Of a stretch of 64,000 nucleotides of DNA, positions 31,766-42,741 are shown piece after piece. How positions within the stretch are numbered: the stretch's first letter is position 1; every line of letters begins with the position of its first letter. Origin of the DNA: Zoroaster sp. YZ-2022. Its lineage: Eukaryota > Echinodermata > Asteroidea > Forcipulatida > Zoroasteridae. The position numbers and the translations under genes were made by a program. The stretch covers positions 4,122,698 to 4,186,697 of the forward strand of contig CM055816.1 of assembly GCA_029582265.1 (NCBI GenBank), in the 5' to 3' direction. The notes beneath the pieces are model-generated. The model saw only the letters and a program-made list of their open reading frames with translations, was not told where the DNA came from and searched no databases.

Positions 31766-32445
31766 ATGCAAAATTTTAAAGATTTATCCCTTTTTTCCCT
31801 TTTTGTGGAAAATTGTGTTTGTAGTACTGTGAAAAAAGGACAATCGTAGATTTTGAACTCTTTTGGAGTCAGTATACACCGACTGTTATAAACATACAAA
31901 TAAATGTTCCCTGAACCCTGTCCCTCGGCTATTTTGGCTGAGAATCTTTCTGAACACACTAAACTCCAACACCATGCAGAAACACTGACACCCAACTGAT
32001 GGAATTGGCCTACGGTATCAAGTATCCCTGATTCCCTGGCTGAGTTACACAGTACTGAGTCCATCATAACACACAACACAACCAGCTGTTGGAGTTTGAT
32101 GGATTTGGGGTAAGATGTGAGAAAACAAATGACCCGTTGTTGTTGCTGTTGGCATTATCAGGCATTAACCCTCCTACAATCAGTGCAATTTTTGAAATAA
32201 CCCATTCAAGCCACTCCAAGCCATTAGCTGTTGCCAGTGGCTTCTTATGGTTACCCTTCTGTGTACTGTCACACCACTGAGATTTCAGGGTAAAGTGGTC
32301 TCCCATGATACATTGTAGGCCATACTGTTCAAACATTTACAGTGGCCTTGGGTGGCACACAGTTGATTTTGTAAGATGACTTGGAAAGGACAGCAGGCTT
32401 GTACATGCATGTATTGTACATGTATGTACATGTACATGTATGTTT

Positions 32446-32930
32446 GTTATACCATGGTCTTAGATTGTGTAATTTCATTGGTCGAAAGCCTGTCACATGA
32501 CAAATCACAAATCTTCATGTTACCCTCGTGACGTCACTCAAAAAGTGATGTTCACCTCTGACGTCACTCAAAAAGTGATGTTCACCTCTCAAGAGTGGTA
32601 CATCACCCTGATCATCCCCGGGAGTATCATCCCCATATATCTTTCACAAGTGCTACTTTTGATTGCAAGAAGTGAAAACAGCGACCGAGGTTGTTATATT
32701 GCTGGTACTCCGCAGAACACGCTATATTTCAATTTGATGCACTGTAGGGACCAGCTAAACAACTTGTCTGCTATGTGTGAATTTGTTCGCTTCGACCATG
32801 CAGTACGAATAGTTCGCGAATACTGCAACGAACGGACGAGATGACAGCAACTTCAAGACACTTCCAGTTACAGACTTAGACAGTTTACTGGAAGATTTCT
32901 TCGCAACGTAATCTAATACCATAGTATAAC
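32446..32930. mobile_element. small TIR element (GTTATACCATGGTCTTAGATT)
   Basis: GTTATACCATGGTCTTAGATT at the left and AATCTAATACCATAGTATAAC at the right are inverted with a few mismatches. Inside is a perfect 30-bp tandem duplication (GACGTCACTCAAAAAGTGAT). No coding capacity seen. Confidence 0.75.
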
Positions 32931-32934
32931 AAAA

Positions 32935-33072
32935 TAATTGTTGCCTGGCGTGATGGGGGTCCATGGGTTTTGTACACCTGGGGCTGATGGCACCCTCGGC
33001 CGCACTCGGTGCCATCAGCCCCCTCGGGTGTACAAAACGCCATGGACCCCATCACGCCAGGCAACAATTATT
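32935..33072. repeat. long near-perfect hairpin, about 62-bp arms
   Basis: AATTGTTGCCTGGCGTGATG, GTCCATGG.TTTTGTACACC and GGGCTGATGGCACC pair with the inverse sequence ending GGCAACAATTATT, with few mismatches and a short loop (CTCGGCCGCACTC). Confidence 0.92.
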
Positions 33073-33556
33073 AAATGTGCAGTGTATGTATGTACAGTGT
33101 ATGTATTGCTAAAGAACAGAATTTAGTGGTTCGGAGTGGCCTCCATGTGTAGGAGGGTTAAAATTGTTGGATATTGTTGAATGTAGCAGGGTTCCTCCAG
33201 AATGCTGTAAGTGGTAGTATGAACCCCCTGGAAACCTTCCTGAATCCTCCAAAATTCATCACCATGCAGTAAAAAATCACCCAGTTGTTGGACTTTGATG
33301 GAATTTGTACAGTGGAAAATGCAAAGCATTCATGGCTTGGCTATACACAGTTCTGAATCCAATTTTCTAAATTGTTTGAATCTTACCTTTGTGGGGAGGC
33401 TGAAACTCTGCTAAAATTCCACGACCAACTATAATAACAGGTGCAACGGTTTGAATTTAAACACATAATTTTTACTTTTATTGAAAGAAAATCTAAAACT
33501 ATCATGAGAGAAATCCTAGACTTTAGATGATTATACAACATTCAATAGTTCATTAA

Positions 33557-35062
33557 CCCTTTCAGTCCCGCACCCGGGATATCCCGGTGCACGTTACACT
33601 TCCTCACGGTCCCGCTCCCGGGATATCCCGGGTTGCGCGGTCACTGTACTTTTGCGTCCACTGCGCTGGTACCATAAGCGCTATGAAATAAAAAATACAG
33701 CTGTATGGACCTGATGATTTGCGCCCTCTTTTGATATATTTGTTGAGATTATTTGCTGCTAGCATCCGGGACTTTCAGTAGGTTTTGTGTGCAAGATGGA
33801 TGCCTCGTCAGCCGAATGACGGAATGCCCTATGGCGCTGAGATTTCCTTCCAGAATTTGATGTTTTCCTCTTCGGTGTTGTCCTTTTCTGACACATGTAG
33901 GTTTCGCAAAGATACAATTGATTACTCAGGAGTGTAGATAAATTATTGATTTGAAGAAATTAAAATTTTTGGGGTGTTTTTATCATGATATTTTACGATT
34001 TTTCATGTCTGTACTGATGCATGTAATGTAACGTTAAAATTCATTTACATTTGTGTAAAGAATGCACTCATTCCCAATGATTTACATCCTCTCCTCCTAC
34101 TTGTACATAGTCTTTGGCACTATAAGGTTGACATTTGAGTGCAGTTACCTTTGGAAATTATAAAAATTTAAAACAAATGAACATTTGGGAGGAATCTTAT
34201 CAAACAAAAATCACGAAGACGTGCCGATAAAAGTACAGTTGTATATCAAAGCAAAAGTAAACAAACTTTCAATATGGCGGCCGCCATACAATGTAGATGT
34301 AAAGTTTGTTGTTCATGTTTATGAAGGCTAATGCTTATAATCATTCTAGTTATGTACAGTACATTGAGGCATTTTGTGATCTTCATTTTCCAGTCAAGCC
34401 ATTTATTTATTTTTTTAAAAATTATTTATTTTTATTTTTATTTTTTATTTTTTTAAAGATCATCCCAGAATAAAAAACAACAATAACATAGACAGAAACT
34501 TATTATATTGTACAACTTCCGGTTTAACAGGAAGTCAGAGGTCATCAAGGTCACTGAGGTCAAAAAAGGTCAGGAAATTATTGACAATCATTTGGTAAAC
34601 AATGTGTCCATATATTGTTGGAAAATAAAGAAGGGCATTTTTTTAATGATTTTTCAAACATAAACATACAAATTGTTGTGTTTTTAACCCTCCTATGTAC
34701 AGTGCAGTTGCCATAGAATTGTCAGACCTTTCAAAACCTTTCAAGTTTGCTGTACTGAAGGGTTTTGAAAGGTGAGAAAACTGTCTGACAAAAGGGACAT
34801 TTGAAAGGTTTTGAAAGGTGTAACAACTCTCTGAACAAACTGGTGTTGAAATGTTTCAATACCTTTCAAAGGGTATTGAAAGGTGTGGTTGTTCAGTAGC
34901 AACAAATTCTGGAGGGTTTTAAAGGGTTCATAATAATTGATAGCCATTTTGGCCCGTAAACAGATTTTGAAAGGTTTTGAAAGGTCAAACCATAGTGAGG
35001 GTTAAAGAAAGTATGTGGGATAATGAGGGTAATTGTGTACAAAGACAATGGGACTCAAAGGG
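33557..35062. mobile_element. piggyBac-type non-autonomous element
   Basis: TTAA at 33553-33556 and 35063-35066; ends CCCTTTCAGTCCC and, inverted, CCCTTTGAGTCCC, similar to the CCCTTTCGGTACT ends of the piggyBac at 24635. Just inside the left end the palindrome CCCGGGATATCCCGGG occurs twice (33577 and 33616, the first shortened). A second TTAA element (34688-35001) is inserted within it. No transposase seen. Confidence 0.82.
34688..35001. mobile_element. TTAACCCTCCTA element, CCTTTC-word type
   Basis: TTAA at 34684-34687 and 35002-35005; ends CCCTCCTATGTACAGTGC and CATAGTGAGGG. Interior made of TTTGAAAGGTTTTGAAAGGT and the inverse CCTTTCAAAACCTTTC. This is the only copy of this type in the window. 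Confidence 0.85.
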
Positions 35063-35275
35063 TTAAGCATACACGTGTGCAGTGACAGAATGGGGACGTA
35101 TGTGCATTTCACGTGAACCAATTCTACGCAGCAGGTTTTTTGTGTGATCATCAGCACGCTCGTATGTATGCGACGAGCCAGTACCTATACGGGTATCTGT
35201 TTTGTTGTGCTCAAGTGACGAAGAGTAATCAAAACTCAAGTAATTCTTTAACATGATATCAATTGGGATTATTTC

Positions 35276-35545
35276 ATTAACCCTAACCACCCCAAATCCT
35301 GCAAAATCCTCCAAAATCCTCCAAGGGGCACTTTTTTGGACAAATTCAGCACTGTGCTTTCACCTCTTCAAACGGGACAAAATTACTACCGGGCAAGAAG
35401 TACAGGCCATAAGTGCTGAATATGAAAGATCAATGAAAATGCATCATGGTGCATTTTCAAGATAAGGGCATGTTTCCAAAAATCCACTGATGGATTTTGT
35501 AGGATTCAGGAAAGTTCCTAGCAAGAATACCTAGGGACACTTAGT
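35276..35545. repeat. AATCC-word element, degenerate copy
   Basis: TTAACCCTAACCACCCCAAA at the left, then AATCCTCCAAAATCCTCC; right part GGATTTTGTAGGATTCAGG, TACCTAGGGACAC. The right end is eroded. Confidence 0.65.
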
Positions 35546-37060
35546 GAAAATAATATTTTGAAATTCAAGCCTCTCTGAGATGCATTGTATTTGGTCATGG
35601 GATTCTACTGCTGAGTTTCAGCAGCTTCACACAGGTAAAAATTCAGCAATTTTTGAAACAAAATTTTCCCCCTTTTTTTTAAAGCAAATATTTGTTTAAA
35701 TCCTGGACGTTTACCGTAGTACATGAAGGTAAAAGTCCAACCTGGGCTAACTCTGACCTATATGACATAAAACACAATAAAGGGGGCCACTTTCCTACCG
35801 TCACGTTAGCAGTTTTTCTAATGGTTGTAATTTTTTTTTTAAATATCTGAAACCACCCAAAAAGAATTTCAGCATTTGAATAGACATGCATGCTTATCCT
35901 AAAGATAATTTGAGTTGATTATTACTATTATTTTTTTAATTACCCTAAAATTTCCATCAACAAATGGATGGAAAAGTGAGGTAACTTTTTCCGTCCAATT
36001 TATATGGAAATTTGAGGGTAAAAAATAAATTAAAAAATTAAATAAATCAACTCAAATTAGTTCTAGTATAAGCCTGCATGTCCATTCACATGTTGAAACA
36101 CTTTTTGGTCGGTTTCAGGTACTTAAAAATAAATAACAACCATTGGAAAAACTGCTAATGTGACGGATGCAAAGTGGCCCCCTTTATTGTGTTTTATGTC
36201 ATTTATAGTACAATGACTATGTATGCAATGTACATATGTAGGACTAATGTAGATATGTACACATACAGTAAACATACACTGTACATGTAGTTTGACCATT
36301 TACATTACAGCTTGGTCCCACTGTGATCAATAGTACGTTACCTTTGCCATTTAATAAACTAACAAAAATACATCAGTCCGATGTTTACTTATTTATAACC
36401 TACAAATTCACTAACAGTCGGGGTTAGTGGTTGGTTTCTAAATAAGGAACATTGGGTTTAGTCTCCTGTGGGGAAGCAGTGTGTAGTGTGTACTTGTAGT
36501 CGTTTGTTGTTTGGAGCATCATTCTCTCCTTAAATTGACTGCTAGTTGAGTCAATCAATATTAGCAGTTACTTACACGAAGTGGCCAGTTGTGTAATTAC
36601 ATAGTCCTCTAAGAACAATGGATTTTGGCCATTCGTGAGAACTATCCTTAGCACGCGCATTTTAATGAGTACTGCGATGTAAATAATAATAACGGACACT
36701 TATATTGCGCCTGTATCTGCCAAGTTTGATGCTCATGGCGCATGAACAATATTACCCTGGTCATTAGGCCAGTTATTCCTAGAACCATCTCAATTCCCTG
36801 GGGAATATACTGCGATGTAAATGCACTAATGAGGCTTGCTGTTGTCCAACTTTCTGCTAACCTAGTCCCATATTAAGTTAATGTGTTGTAAGTTCTAAGT
36901 AGCAAAATGCCGAAAGCACTTCTCCCATGATACCCAGTGCAGGGTAGCTAAACTCGTTAAACCATAATTGTTGTGATTGCACGCATTCAGAGAACAATGC
37001 AGTGGACTGGGTTGTAGCAAAATGGCACAGCTTGTGTAGGAAATAGTCTTCTGATATTAG
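35546..37060. other. foldback remnant and filler
   Basis: 35680-35960 and 35930-36215 are inverted copies (AAAGGGGGCCACTTTCCTAC against GCAAAGTGGCCCCCTTTATT; AATTTGAGTTGATT against AATCAACTCAAATT), a foldback of about 530 bp. 36700-36800 (ATATTGCGCCTGTATCTGCC) looks like a SINE tail. No gene seen. Confidence 0.6.
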
Positions 37061-37064
37061 AACC

Positions 37065-37590
37065 CTCCTACTACTACAAGGGTCAAAATCAGTCAAAATG
37101 TTGATATGCTTCCCAAGGTATATCTAGTGCACTAAACCAGTTCGCGTCGGAGGCCGTGTATACACGCAATTTTTTTTTGCACCGCGGATCGGAGAGCGTC
37201 TAAACATGCCATAGGAAACTCCGGAATATTTGTATGCATGCTCGGTTGAGCCACGCGTGTACGGTGACATGCTCGGAAGTGCCGGCCACCCGCTGTGGAA
37301 GAAACCCGCCACAGGGGCCCAGAAAAACTTTTTTATTCCCGACGCAAACTGGTTAAAAGTAAAACACTGTCAAACTTTACGTGTAGTAAGTACATTTACA
37401 GGTCAAAATGAGTCGACCGTTTTTGACTGGTAAAAGCATTGTCTGGTTTTGTTGAGGGTGGTCAAAATGACAGTAAAAACCAGTCAAAAATGCCCCTGTG
37501 TGCACATTTGGGTCAACAGTCAAAACGGGCAGTTGACTTGTTTTGACTTCTAGCAGTTTCCCACTAAAGTGCAGCAATAGTAGGAGGGTT
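37065..37590. mobile_element. TTAACCCTCCTA element, AGTCAAAA-word type, split
   Basis: Ends AACCCTCCTACTACTAC and AATAGTAGGAGGGTTAG. Interior words GGTCAAAATCAGTCAAAATG and TTTTTGACTGGT. A TTAACCAGTT MITE is inserted at 37137-37352. The copy at 53640-53952 lacks that insertion. Confidence 0.82.
37137..37352. mobile_element. TTAACCAGTT MITE with empty site elsewhere
   Basis: CCAGTTCGCGTCGGAGGCC at the left and CCCGACGCAAACTGG|TTAA at the right; the left flank reads TAAA, one change from TTAA. The paralogous sequence at about 53690-53705 (GTGCACTTAAAAGTCGAAC) is uninterrupted. Confidence 0.85.
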
Positions 37591-38358
37591 AGTGAAATGA
37601 AAGTCACTCACGGAATGGTCTGTTGTGACTACATTAATTGAGTAAACAATGAAATGTGTCATCACTACATGCATCCTTTATCATCTGTTTCATTGTGCAG
37701 TTGTTTCTCATCAATTCTGTGAAACATTGTGTTTATCTGAAATAAATGATCTTGCTTTAACTGAGATTATTCCAGTGTTCCCTAAATTGTTTTGAGTAGT
37801 ATATTATCAAAAATTCTGAAATTATTTTTGTGTGCTGAGGTCTGGGTATAATACAACTAGGCTACTGTGAAAAAATAATCAGTGAAATATTTTTAATAAG
37901 GAAATTATGGCATTAAGAATGGGCCTTATACATAAAAAAAAGTAATGTAACTATGGAATTGTCCATATGTACTGTTCTAGTCAAGGAAATGTACAATTTT
38001 GTACACTTCGTTGTTCATGAAGTACACATACATGTACATGTACATGTATGAGTGCAAGCATACGTGTAGTTTGTGCATTTTTCCACTTACCTGCTTTCAT
38101 ACTATAATTCACACAGGAATATGTACAGTGTACATGACACAATTAAAGTAATTATCAGATTGTCAAATTAAGTTATTATACATGTAAAAACTTACTTGGT
38201 TTAAAGTTGGCAAACGTATCAGTCATCATGAGAATTGAATTTATCAAAAGTGCTTTCATTAGAGGAAACAGGAACTGCAATGTTGAATTTACAACAAGTT
38301 TCAGTTTTTTGTAAATCATAAAAACAGGGCCATAATTTTTTATTTATTTATTTTTTAA

Positions 38359-38701
38359 CCCATATCCGCCAATCTACGTGATGACCCGTAGATATGTAAA
38401 ATGCTACAAATGCCGACCTACATGTACGTGATTTTCCGTACCGTGTTTTTGTCCAATTCCAATTTACTACGTTTTTCCGATGACTGTATTTCATGATTAT
38501 ATATATATGAAATTAGACAAGTCTGACATCATAATAAAGTGCATGTTCTCCTCTTTCCATCAGTATATAATGTGTCTGTGTCAGTGATTGTAATATTCTC
38601 TAATAAGGAATCTTTCTGATTGTGTGCAAAAACAATGTATCTCTGTGCGGGGGCTTAGGCACATAGTCTTTTGTGTGTTTACATGGTTAGGCGGATATGG
38701 G
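38359..38701. mobile_element. TTAA MITE with CCCATATCCGCC ends
   Basis: TTAA at 38355-38358 and 38702-38705; ends CCCATATCCGCC and GGCGGATATGGG, a perfect 12-bp inverted repeat. 343 bp; includes ATGACCCGTAGATATG and an (AT)n centre. Confidence 0.85.
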
Positions 38702-39249
38702 TTAAGTTGTTATTTTTTCAAAAAGGTGAGCATTTATTGATATGAAATTTTCACATATTAATTTTATGATATACATTTGTATTTATTGAAATGTAGAGGA
38801 TTAAAATGGAGGTACTTTAGCACATATTATCAGATTCTCTTTGTTATAATCTTCCCTTTAAACCCATTTGTTGACATAGCCAAATGTGTCTGGATTAGTG
38901 GATTTCCTTATGTATGTACATTGTGTAGTCCAACAACATTATTTACAATGTACATCATATACAGTGTACGTGTTCAACTGCTAGTCTGCTCAAAGAATCA
39001 TTTCCTCATTGTCAACATATAATGTTGACACATTTACCACTCGATTTGAATATCATAAGCATGACATTTAATGTTCAGTGGTGTGTAAACACGGAAGTGA
39101 ATTCAAGAAAACAATTTATTTGATAGTTACATGTAGAAATGTTCATCCTACATGTAATTAGAGAAGCATTGAAATCAAGTAATTGTTATGAAGCAAGTGA
39201 TTATTTTCTCACATTTGAACTACCAGGAAATGATCTAAAAGTAATGAAC

Positions 39250-39345
39250 AATATCATCACGATCAACAGGGCATGCAACCGGAATGCTAGTTTTAGCCTA
39301 ACTCAGTGAATGAAAATAATACCCCACATGATAAGGTCATATATT
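39250..39345. repeat. palindromic TTAA MITE, half copy
   Basis: CAATATCATCACGATCAACAGG to ACCCCACATGATAAGGTCAT: left half of the family at 1710-1923. Confidence 0.7.
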
Positions 39346-39977
39346 GTTATTCTCATAGAAAAAATTGCCATTGGCTTTAAAAATGGTTAATATATTCAAA
39401 CACAATGTGTAGTTCCTACAGGTAACAATGGCATCTACTGAATACCATCCATTCTCATAAGGGAAGTGCTACTACACTAAATACATGTAGTTTTGATGAA
39501 CAATGAAAAACAGTTGTTGTCCTCTTTCAGCTGCTCCCGTAAGGGTCGCCACAGCGGATAACGATCCGCATATTTGATTTGGCATAGGTTTTACGCCGGA
39601 TGCCCTTCCTGACGCAACCCTCCCATTTATCCGGGCTTGGGACCGGCACTATAAGTATGCACTGGCTTGTACATCCCTAGTGGCTGGGTTCAATTCTAGG
39701 CCTGTGCGAATAATTCGATTATTCGAATATTCGCGAATAGTTGTTGCTAATCGTACTCGTATCCGCGGTATTTGAATTACTCGATTAATCGCGCAGGCGC
39801 GAATACCTGGCAACTATTCGCGAATAATGACCAATTGCCTTCCAAACCATCCATAACTTGTGGTCGTGAAGTGTTTGCTAACTATTCACAACCACTATTT
39901 GTGAGTAATCCTATTAAGCTGGCAATTACAGTTTTGTCTAGTCATGGGAGTAAGCATTGTAGTGTCTGTAACTAGTA

Positions 39978-40640
39978 CCGTAATTTCCTGCGTATAAGAC
40001 GCTCGGTGTATAAGGCGCATTACCCCAGAATCGGGGGAATGTGATTAAAGTGTCAACGTACAAGGCGCACCGCCGTATAAGGCGCACCATGACCGCTCAG
40101 TAGTGCAGTGCATGCCAGAAGCGCTATAGCACGACCATGCCGCCGCCGCCACCACCACGCGCGCGTCGTACTAGGAAAGTAGTCTGGTTGCGGCCCAAGT
40201 GATCCCGCGGTGTTGTGCGTAATACACTGATTAATAATCGAGGTGAAAAACAGACACGGCAAAAGTTGACAACCTTGCACACATCGCATAGAGACTTAGT
40301 CATTAGAAAGCGTTGTAGATAAAAATGCGCGATCGTGTACGATGTTGGGCATGCTATTTTTAGAAACAGGGGAATTCTGCTTTTGGTACGTCACACACGA
40401 GTGAGGTCTTTCGTGAGTATTATTTACGGTGAATGAATGCATGAAAATCTTGCGCTAACGACCTTCATTGGAAAACACGGCCGCTTTGTTAGGTTGAGGT
40501 CCACCGAAAGTTACACAAGCGGTAATCATCACTTTGATCTCAAGCGACACCAGATAAGGCGCACCGTTAGATAAGACGCAGTGACGTTTTCGTACCTTTG
40601 AAAGTCAGATAAGCCGCGTCTTATACGCAGGAAATTACGG
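39978..40640. mobile_element. pogo-type MITE with TA duplication
   Basis: TA at 39976-39977 and 40641-40642; ends CCGTAATTTCCTGCGTATAA and its inverse complement, with inner repeats of TATAAGGCGCACC / AGATAAGACGC. These CGTATAAGACGC-type ends are typical of pogo/Tigger elements. The internal duplicate of the host hAT at 40854-40870 shows the empty site. Confidence 0.88.
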
Positions 40641-40925
40641 TAATGCCTTTGAGGAAGCCGACAAGTCAGGCTGGCTGGCTGTGACTGCAGCGACTGTTAC
40701 CTGCAATAATGCATTGCCTTTACACAACATAAAAATTGCGGTCGTGAACTGTTCGTGAATTATTCGCGAATACTATTCGCGAGCAATGCTGCCAATTGTA
40801 CTGTTCTGTCCAGGCACTGCTGGTAGTTGTACGCATTGTAGTATTCGTGAATAGTACTCACGAGTAGTGCCTTTGAGGGAGCCGACAGGGCAGCCTGGAT
40901 GGCTGTGACTGCATCGACTGTAAAA

Positions 40926-40976
40926 GTAGCATAAACTTAAAAGTAGCATAAACTTAAAAGTAGCATAAACTGAAGG
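40926..40976. repeat. 17-bp triplicate
   Basis: AAAAGTAGCATAAACTT three times. Confidence 0.9.
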
Positions 40977-42352
40977 TAATTACTAATTAAATTTGAACAC
41001 TACAAACTCATGTAACGTTTTTGTTTTTGAAGAAAAGCTGGAGATGATGAATTAATGATTAAACAACTGCGATTAATGTTTCATGTTGTTTATTTATTAC
41101 ACATCGATTTGTTTGAAAATGTCAATTTATTTTCATAAATATTAACTACGAAAAGCATGGTCTTTGGTCACTGTCTTTCGCATTGCTGGTGTGATTGCCT
41201 TTGCACTTGCAGGTAACGTCGGTCTACTGATGAGTAATGATAAATCCCACCGATCCACTTATTGCATGACGTAATTGTTTGCCACGCCCCATTTGGTTCC
41301 CAAGAAAAGTTTGTCCAATAATGATAACGTAATTTGCGGTGAGCACAAGTCAATCACAAAACGCATAGGCCGTCGTACAAAATCAGTTCAGGGTACACTC
41401 ACCACGTGCGTGCCTGAACCAAAGGTTTTTAAGCATAGTGCGGGGCACACTGCGGAAGCTAGCTTTGGACGTAAACAACGAACACGTCTAAAAAGTGGCC
41501 CCTGCATAAGCATAAACACGTACATGTACTGCTTGCATGGTTATTTATTTTGTGTATAGGACTAGGCTAATCGATTTGAAATAACAGGGGTGACCGTCAA
41601 CTTATTGGTATTTCTTAACGGCGACTTAAATATAAACAAGATCTATTCAATGCGTTCATTTTATGGGGTTTAGGTGGACTTCCCTCTGTTGACATGGGAT
41701 GAACGTAACTGCGCGTGACTTAGCATGTGCTCAATGTGCACTGTTGTTAATGCTAATTTGTGCTGGAAGTTTCCCACGCTGCCAGAGTAATAACTCGACG
41801 ACGATTGGATTTTCACTTACGAAAATGTATTATTTCGAGTACAATTTTGCAAGAAATAAAGAAAAAACAACAACAGGCATGAAAGAGCTTAATGTATGTG
41901 TTTGTTTATTGTCTGAATGTTACAAATAGGCCAGAAATTACTGTCAAAGCAATTGTTTTTAATGTTTTAGTACTTTTATAAACCGCGGGAAAAAATGGCC
42001 AACTATTCGCGAATAGTCGAGTATTCGCAAAAAGTTACGCGCGATTAATCGAATAGTAAATTTTTACTATTCGCCCAGGCCTATTCAATTCGGCCCTCGC
42101 AGCAATTATGGTAAAGTGTCTTGCTCAAGGACACAAGCACCATGGTCGCGGCAAAGCTTCGAACCCACACATTCTGACGACTCGGCCATCAGAACACAAA
42201 TCCAATGCACTAAACCGCTCGACCATGGCACCCCATGAACAATGAAAAACAGTGAACCACCTTAAAGGGAAAAATATCATCATGACAGGGCATAGAATCA
42301 GTGTCCTGTATTAAGATGAACATACATGTAGTGACTGAAAATTACTGATTAA

Positions 42353-42729
42353 CCCTCCTACTGATACTAGTGATAGACCATTTGAAACCATTCAAAATTT
42401 CCACTTTCAAAAATGCCCATTGGTTTTGTACACACATGGTGATACTATTTGAACAGTGTTGGTAGCAAGCTCTACTACCATTCAAATCCATTCAAATGCA
42501 TAGAGGGTCCATTGATTCACCACTTAGAAGTATCCAAACAAGGTTTTGTATTAGCTGTACTACCATTTGGAAAGATCCAAACAAGGTTTTGTATCAGCTG
42601 ACCTACCATTCAAAACCATTTGGGGAAATCAATACTGTACACAGTTATTTCACCATTCAAAACCACAAAAGTGAATGGTTTCAAATGGTGCATCAACTTG
42701 TATGAAATAAGGTACCAGAAGTAGGAGGG
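42353..42729. mobile_element. TTAACCCTCCTA element, CCATT-word type, copy 2 (inverted)
   Basis: TTAA at 42349-42352 and 42730-42733; ends CCCTCCTACTGATAC and CAGAAGTAGGAGGG. Interior of CCATTCAAATCCATTCAAAT and ACCATTCAAAACCATTTGG words. Confidence 0.9.
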
Positions 42730-42741
42730 TTAATTTATGCA

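Larger units (their letters stand above)
32169..33157. mobile_element. TTAACCCTCCTA element, CCACT-word type, copy 1 with insertions
   Basis: TTAA at 32165-32168 and 33158-33161; ends CCCTCCTACAATCAGTGC and TGTGTAGGAGGG. Interior words AAGCCACTCCAAGCCATTAG and GGAGTGGCC. Compared with 56778-57448 and 61314-61630, it carries an extra 630 bp: a TIR element (32446-32930) and a hairpin (32935-33072). Confidence 0.85.
39697..42083. mobile_element. hAT-type element with 8-bp duplication TTCAATTC
   Basis: Perfect duplication TTCAATTC at 39689-39696 and 42084-42091. Ends TAGGCCTGTGCGAATA and, inverted, TAGGCCTGGGCGAATA. Many ATTCGCGAATA palindromes lie near the ends and in the middle, likely transposase-binding repeats. 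An internal direct duplication (40650-40700 and 40855-40915, CCTTTGAGG.AGCCGACA) is present. 2387 bp, with no recognisable transposase, so non-autonomous. Confidence 0.92.
39516..42235 (-). repeat. tRNA-derived SINE family 1 (long 3' tail type), split by hAT element
   Basis: Tail half at 39516-39696 (inverse of CGGGAGCAGC...TGCGTCAGGAAGGGCATCCG) and head half at 42084-42235 (inverse of CATGGTCGAGCGGTTTAGTG with box B). The intact copy at 53290-53612 (plus strand) shows the uninterrupted arrangement. Between the halves is the hAT element 39697-42083. Confidence 0.9.
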
